NCBI GenBank assembly: GCA_964503935.1
Contig: CAZDCJ010000050.1
Location: 1 to 6,532, forward strand
DNA length: 6,532 bases
Source of the DNA: STD2-77 sp964503935
Lineage (GTDB): Bacteria; Patescibacteriota; Minisyncoccia; JAHIHE01; JAGLIN01
Direction: 5' to 3'
Of the stretch, positions 4,285-6,532 are shown in pieces (the first letter of the stretch is position 1; each line of letters starts with the position of its first letter). The notes beneath the pieces are model-generated. The model did no database searches. It saw nothing but the letters and a program-made list of their open reading frames with translations, and was not told the DNA's origin. Position numbers and translations under genes: made by a program.

Positions 4285-4794
4285 ATGAAGTTTTTGTCCA
4301 AGACCAGATATTTTAAATATAAATTCAAAATCATGACAAAAGCCACGAAAGTCCAGGAAATGAAAGCCAAAGGGGAGCCATATTACACCAATTCCACGCA
4401 ATTGCCAGTGGGATATACGGACGACCTTTTTGAAGCGGTGAAATTGCAGGATCCGCTCCAGACCAAGTATACCGGCGGGACGGTGCTTCATGGCTTTGTA
4501 GGCGAGCGGTTGCCCAGCGGGAAGGAAGCCAAGCTCATCATCAAGAAAGTATTCGAGAAGCACGCCCTTCCATATCTGTCGCTCACGCCGACTTTCAGCG
4601 TCTGTCCGACCCACGGGTACCTCGCGGGAGAGCATTTCACCTGCCCCAAGTGCCTCATCGAGCAGCCGTGTGAAGTCTATTCGCGCGTGGTGGGATATCT
4701 CCGGCCGGTCCAGCAGTGGAATAACGGTAAGGTGTCGGAATACAATGAGCGCAAAGTTTTCAAGATCAAGAAGGAGAAAGCGGAAAAGAAATAA
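4285..4794 (+). CDS. Stand-alone C-terminal module of anaerobic ribonucleotide reductase NrdD (glycyl-radical and Cys/His site), 169 aa
   Basis: The protein matches only the end of NrdD, the class III ribonucleotide reductase that makes deoxynucleotides without oxygen. Recognisable NrdD blocks, in order: YYTNSTQLPVGYTDD (residues 33-47), TKYTGGTVLHGF (60-71), TPTFSVCPTHGYLAGEHFTCPKC (101-123, with C107, H110, C120 and C123 as the likely metal ligands), then SRVVGYLRPVQQWNNGK (133-149), whose Gly137 is the radical site made by NrdG. The N-terminal roughly three quarters, including the substrate-binding and active-site cysteines, is absent, and nothing upstream in the window encodes it. Residues 1-27 are AT-rich in code and basic, and do not look like NrdD. 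ATG 4285 is chosen for the AGAAGAG six nt upstream and the TATAAT at 4252; ATG 4333 (153 aa) is the alternative. It is either a remnant of a broken nrdD or a separate spare-part or split subunit. The intact motifs favour function, weakly. Confidence 0.85.
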   Translation: MKFLSKTRYFKYKFKIMTKATKVQEMKAKGEPYYTNSTQLPVGYTDDLFEAVKLQDPLQTKYTGGTVLHGFVGERLPSGKEAKLIIKKVFEKHALPYLSLTPTFSVCPTHGYLAGEHFTCPKCLIEQPCEVYSRVVGYLRPVQQWNNGKVSEYNERKVFKIKKEKAEKK

Positions 4795-4809
4795 AAGATC
4801 CTGTGTGTC

Positions 4810-4893
4810 ATGGCCGGCGGGTATTCTTGGCATGAGTCTATGCCGATATCCGTCTCAGCCGCTTTCGAGGCGGCACCAAGGAGGAATAAATAA
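4810..4893 (+). CDS. Possible 27-codon small ORF in the ftsE leader
   Basis: ATG 4810 opens a 27-residue frame ending with Arg-Arg-Asn-Lys and TAA 4891-4893, 16 nt before the ftsE ATG. Its two Arg codons are AGG AGG, within the SD of ftsE. It begins 15 nt after the upstream gene's stop and lacks an SD of its own. A second in-frame ATG is at 4840. The peptide resembles nothing I know; it may be chance, or it may couple translation into ftsE. Confidence 0.2.
   Translation: MAGGYSWHESMPISVSAAFEAAPRRNK
4829..4874 (+). other. Two consecutive hairpins in the ftsE leader
   Basis: GGCAT (4829-4833) pairs with ATGCC (4840-4844) over a 6-nt loop and hides the in-frame ATG at 4832. GCCGC (4858-4862) pairs with GCGGC (4870-4874) over a 7-nt loop and ends three bases before the SD. 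No U-tract follows, so neither is a terminator. They could tune ribosome access to ftsE. Confidence 0.35.
4878..4884 (+). promoter_or_regulatory. Displaced Shine-Dalgarno upstream of ftsE
   Basis: AAGGAGG is the best SD in the window, but it ends 25 nt before the ftsE ATG at 4910. The only codon in the ftsE frame at a normal distance that resembles a start is ATA 4895 (10-nt spacer), followed by GCA AAA CCA AAG ATG. Confidence 0.6.
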
Positions 4894-4909
4894 GATAGCA
4901 AAACCAAAG

Positions 4910-5593
4910 ATGATACTTTTCGATAACGTTTCCAAGCAATACAACGAGAGCGGCGCGGCCCTCCACGATATCAACTTCGAGATCAAAGAAGGGGAGTTCG
5001 TTTCTATTGTCGGTCAGAGCGGGGCGGGAAAATCCACCCTTCTCAAGATGATATTCGCCGAGGAGAGGCCGTCGACGGGAAAGATATATATCAAAGGCCG
5101 GGACATCACCCAAATCCGGGAAAACAAGCTTCCGGTCCTGAGGCGCCACATCGGAGTGGTGTTCCAGGATTTCAAATTGCTCGACAAGAAGACCGTTTTT
5201 GAAAACGTGGCTTTCGCCATGGAGGTTTCCGGAAAGAGCGACCAGGATATCGAGATGGACGTGCCGCAGGTGCTCGACATCGTAGGACTCGGAGAAAAGA
5301 TCGACCGCTATCCGCACGAGCTCTCGGGCGGAGAGAAGCAGCGCGTTTCCATCGCCCGTGCCTTGGTGCACCGGCCGGACATCATCGTGGCGGACGAGCC
5401 GACGGGAAATCTAGACATGGTGAACACCTGGGATATCGTCCAGCTCCTCTCGAAGATCAACCAGTACGGCACGACTGTCATCCTCGCGACGCATAATCAC
5501 GAGGTCGTGAACCTCCTGAATAAAAGGGTCATCACTATCGATAACGGCCGTATTGCCAAGGACCAGCTCGACAAAGGGAAATACATAATCTAA
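4910..5593 (+). CDS. ftsE: Cell division ATP-binding protein FtsE
   Basis: FtsE is the cytoplasmic ATPase of the FtsEX complex, which sits at the division site and drives conformational change in FtsX to activate peptidoglycan hydrolases. From ATG 4910 it is 227 aa, the normal family length. ABC motifs are complete: Walker A GQSGAGKST (35-43), Q-loop Gln86 in GVVFQD, signature LSGGE (138-142), Walker B IIVADE (158-163), D-loop GNLD (166-169) and H-loop His195 in ATHNHE. The N-terminus MILFDNVSKQY aligns with the usual FtsE start (E. coli MIRFEHVSKAY), which supports 4910. The strong SD instead points to ATA 4895, adding five residues. ATG 4832 would add 26 residues and lies in a hairpin. ftsX follows after 22 nt. 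No separate promoter is evident, so transcription may come from upstream. Confidence 0.95.
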   Translation: MILFDNVSKQYNESGAALHDINFEIKEGEFVSIVGQSGAGKSTLLKMIFAEERPSTGKIYIKGRDITQIRENKLPVLRRHIGVVFQDFKLLDKKTVFENVAFAMEVSGKSDQDIEMDVPQVLDIVGLGEKIDRYPHELSGGEKQRVSIARALVHRPDIIVADEPTGNLDMVNTWDIVQLLSKINQYGTTVILATHNHEVVNLLNKRVITIDNGRIAKDQLDKGKYII

Positions 5594-5615
5594 TTTTATC
5601 AATTGAGAAATAAAA

Positions 5616-6532
5616 ATGATGTTTTGGAATAGGAGCTTCAAGAGGCTGGCGAATTCGGCTTTTCAAGACCTCACCAGGAATGTCTGGCTGAATATGGCGA
5701 CTGTAATAATCATCGTGATCGCGCTTTTTACCGTATCCGTGAGCCTGGTAATCGATGCTGTAGGGGAACACACACTGCAGTCTTTCCAGAACAAGATAGA
5801 TATCAGCATCCAGTTCCAAGACGATGCCGGCGAGGAGAAGATCCTTGATCTCAAGAAGGACTTGGAGTCGATGCCAGAGGTGAAGAGCGTCGTATATGTT
5901 TCCAAGGACCAGGCACTCGAAGAGTTCAAAGCGGCCCATGCGGGCGAGGAATATATCAGCCAGAGCATCGAGGAGCTCGGAGAGAATCCGCTCTTTGCCG
6001 TGCTCAACGTGAAGACGCAGTCGCTCGACCAGTACGCGACAGTGGACGGCTATGTGAAAGGCAACGAGAATTATCAGTCCGTCATCAAGAAGGTGGATTA
6101 CAAAGAGAATGAAGCGGTAATCAACAGCTTCTCTACCGCTCTCGATAATGTGCGCCACGGCATCAGCGCTCTCACTTTCCTCTTCGTCATCATCAGCATC
6201 CTTATCGCTTTCAATACTATCCGTCTCGCGATGTATTCGCACCGCGTGGAAATCGAGATCATGCGCCTCGTCGGGGCGAGCAACTGGTATATCAAGATGC
6301 CTTTCGTCATCGAGGGGGCGATTTTCGGAGTCATAGGATGTATGGTGACTCTGATATTCACTTATCTCTTGTCCTTCTCGCTTTCCGTGCGTCTCGAGCA
6401 GATTTTCTCCGGTTTCTATCTCTATGATTATTTCTTCGGTAATTTCTGGACCATCAGCGGCATCTTGCTCCTTATCGGGGTCGGCATGGGAATCGTGAGC
6501 AGTTTCATCGCCATCCGCCGGTATCTCAAGGC
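5616..6532 (+). CDS. ftsX: Cell division protein FtsX (3' end cut by window)
   Basis: FtsX is the membrane partner of FtsE and passes its ATPase cycle to cell-wall hydrolases outside the membrane. 305 codons plus two bases are present. The visible end (IAIRRYLK then an Ala codon) resembles the family C-terminus, so only a few residues are probably missing. Topology fits FtsX: a short cytoplasmic N-terminus containing NSAFQDLTRNVWLN, TM1 at about 27-48, an extracellular domain at about 49-182, TM2 at about 184-205, a cytoplasmic loop with the conserved EIEIMRLVGASNWYIKMPF (212-230), TM3 at about 232-255, and TM4 at about 279-299. Two ATGs in a row (5616 and 5619) are possible starts; only a weak GAGA precedes them, and coupling to ftsE 22 nt upstream is likely. 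Confidence 0.95.
   Translation, partial: MMFWNRSFKRLANSAFQDLTRNVWLNMATVIIIVIALFTVSVSLVIDAVGEHTLQSFQNKIDISIQFQDDAGEEKILDLKKDLESMPEVKSVVYVSKDQALEEFKAAHAGEEYISQSIEELGENPLFAVLNVKTQSLDQYATVDGYVKGNENYQSVIKKVDYKENEAVINSFSTALDNVRHGISALTFLFVIISILIAFNTIRLAMYSHRVEIEIMRLVGASNWYIKMPFVIEGAIFGVIGCMVTLIFTYLLSFSLSVRLEQIFSGFYLYDYFFGNFWTISGILLLIGVGMGIVSSFIAIRRYLK

Noticed and set aside
191..6361. Long minus-strand open frames opposite prfB, ftsE, ftsX and others
   Set aside because: They mirror codon bias of the + strand genes, lack SDs and recognisable motifs, and overlap genes of certain identity.
1..6532. CRISPR array, transposon, integron or prophage signals
   Set aside because: No regularly spaced repeats, transposase, integrase or phage proteins are visible; the only notable repeats are the two 21-nt pairs in the membrane genes.

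Overview
Organism. The window reads as a compact bacterial chromosome segment of roughly 50% GC, probably from the Patescibacteria (Candidate Phyla Radiation), most likely Parcubacteria-like. This is inferred from the FtsE/FtsX protein style, a tRNA gene without an encoded CCA end, many small unrecognised genes, and a mix of Shine-Dalgarno (SD), SD-less and apparently leaderless starts. It is not proven by a marker gene. TGA is used as a stop, so the code is standard rather than the UGA=Gly code of Gracilibacteria.

Layout. All supported genes are on the + strand. 1-200: a tRNA-Thr(CGT) with promoter and intrinsic terminator; its T-loop has C instead of the near-universal U55. 238-716: a one-gene unit for an unrecognised 102-aa protein, with its own promoter and terminator. 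735-2093: a two-gene unit encoding an unrecognised four-helix membrane protein and an unrecognised 159-aa soluble protein, between a TTGACA/CATAAT promoter and a strong terminator. 2099-3220: prfB (release factor 2), with a programmed +1 frameshift (CTT TGA C) at codon 23 and a promoter placed so that the ATG would be the first transcribed base. 3221-4909: an accessory stretch holding two tandem paralogous small membrane proteins with nucleotide-identical ends, then a short gene encoding only the C-terminal, glycyl-radical part of the class III ribonucleotide reductase NrdD. 4910-6532: ftsE and ftsX; ftsX runs off the window edge and lacks only its last residues.

How the genes fit together. 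prfB followed by ftsE-ftsX is a common order in Gram-positive bacteria and Patescibacteria, so the material between 3221 and 4909 looks like an insertion into a conserved neighbourhood. FtsE (ATPase) and FtsX (permease-like membrane partner) together control cell-wall hydrolysis at division. RF2 reads UGA and UAA and controls its own synthesis through the in-frame UGA.

Best candidates for something new: (i) the stand-alone NrdD glycyl-radical module, which resembles in concept the GrcA/YfiD spare part for pyruvate formate-lyase; (ii) a prfB recoding site that keeps CTT-TGA-C but has lost the upstream SD-like stimulator, on an apparently leaderless mRNA; (iii) the tandem membrane paralogues with identical 21-nt ends and divergent middles; (iv) two genes (ftsE and the one at 1554) whose textbook SD lies too far from any ATG, leaving AUA initiation or small-ORF coupling as explanations.
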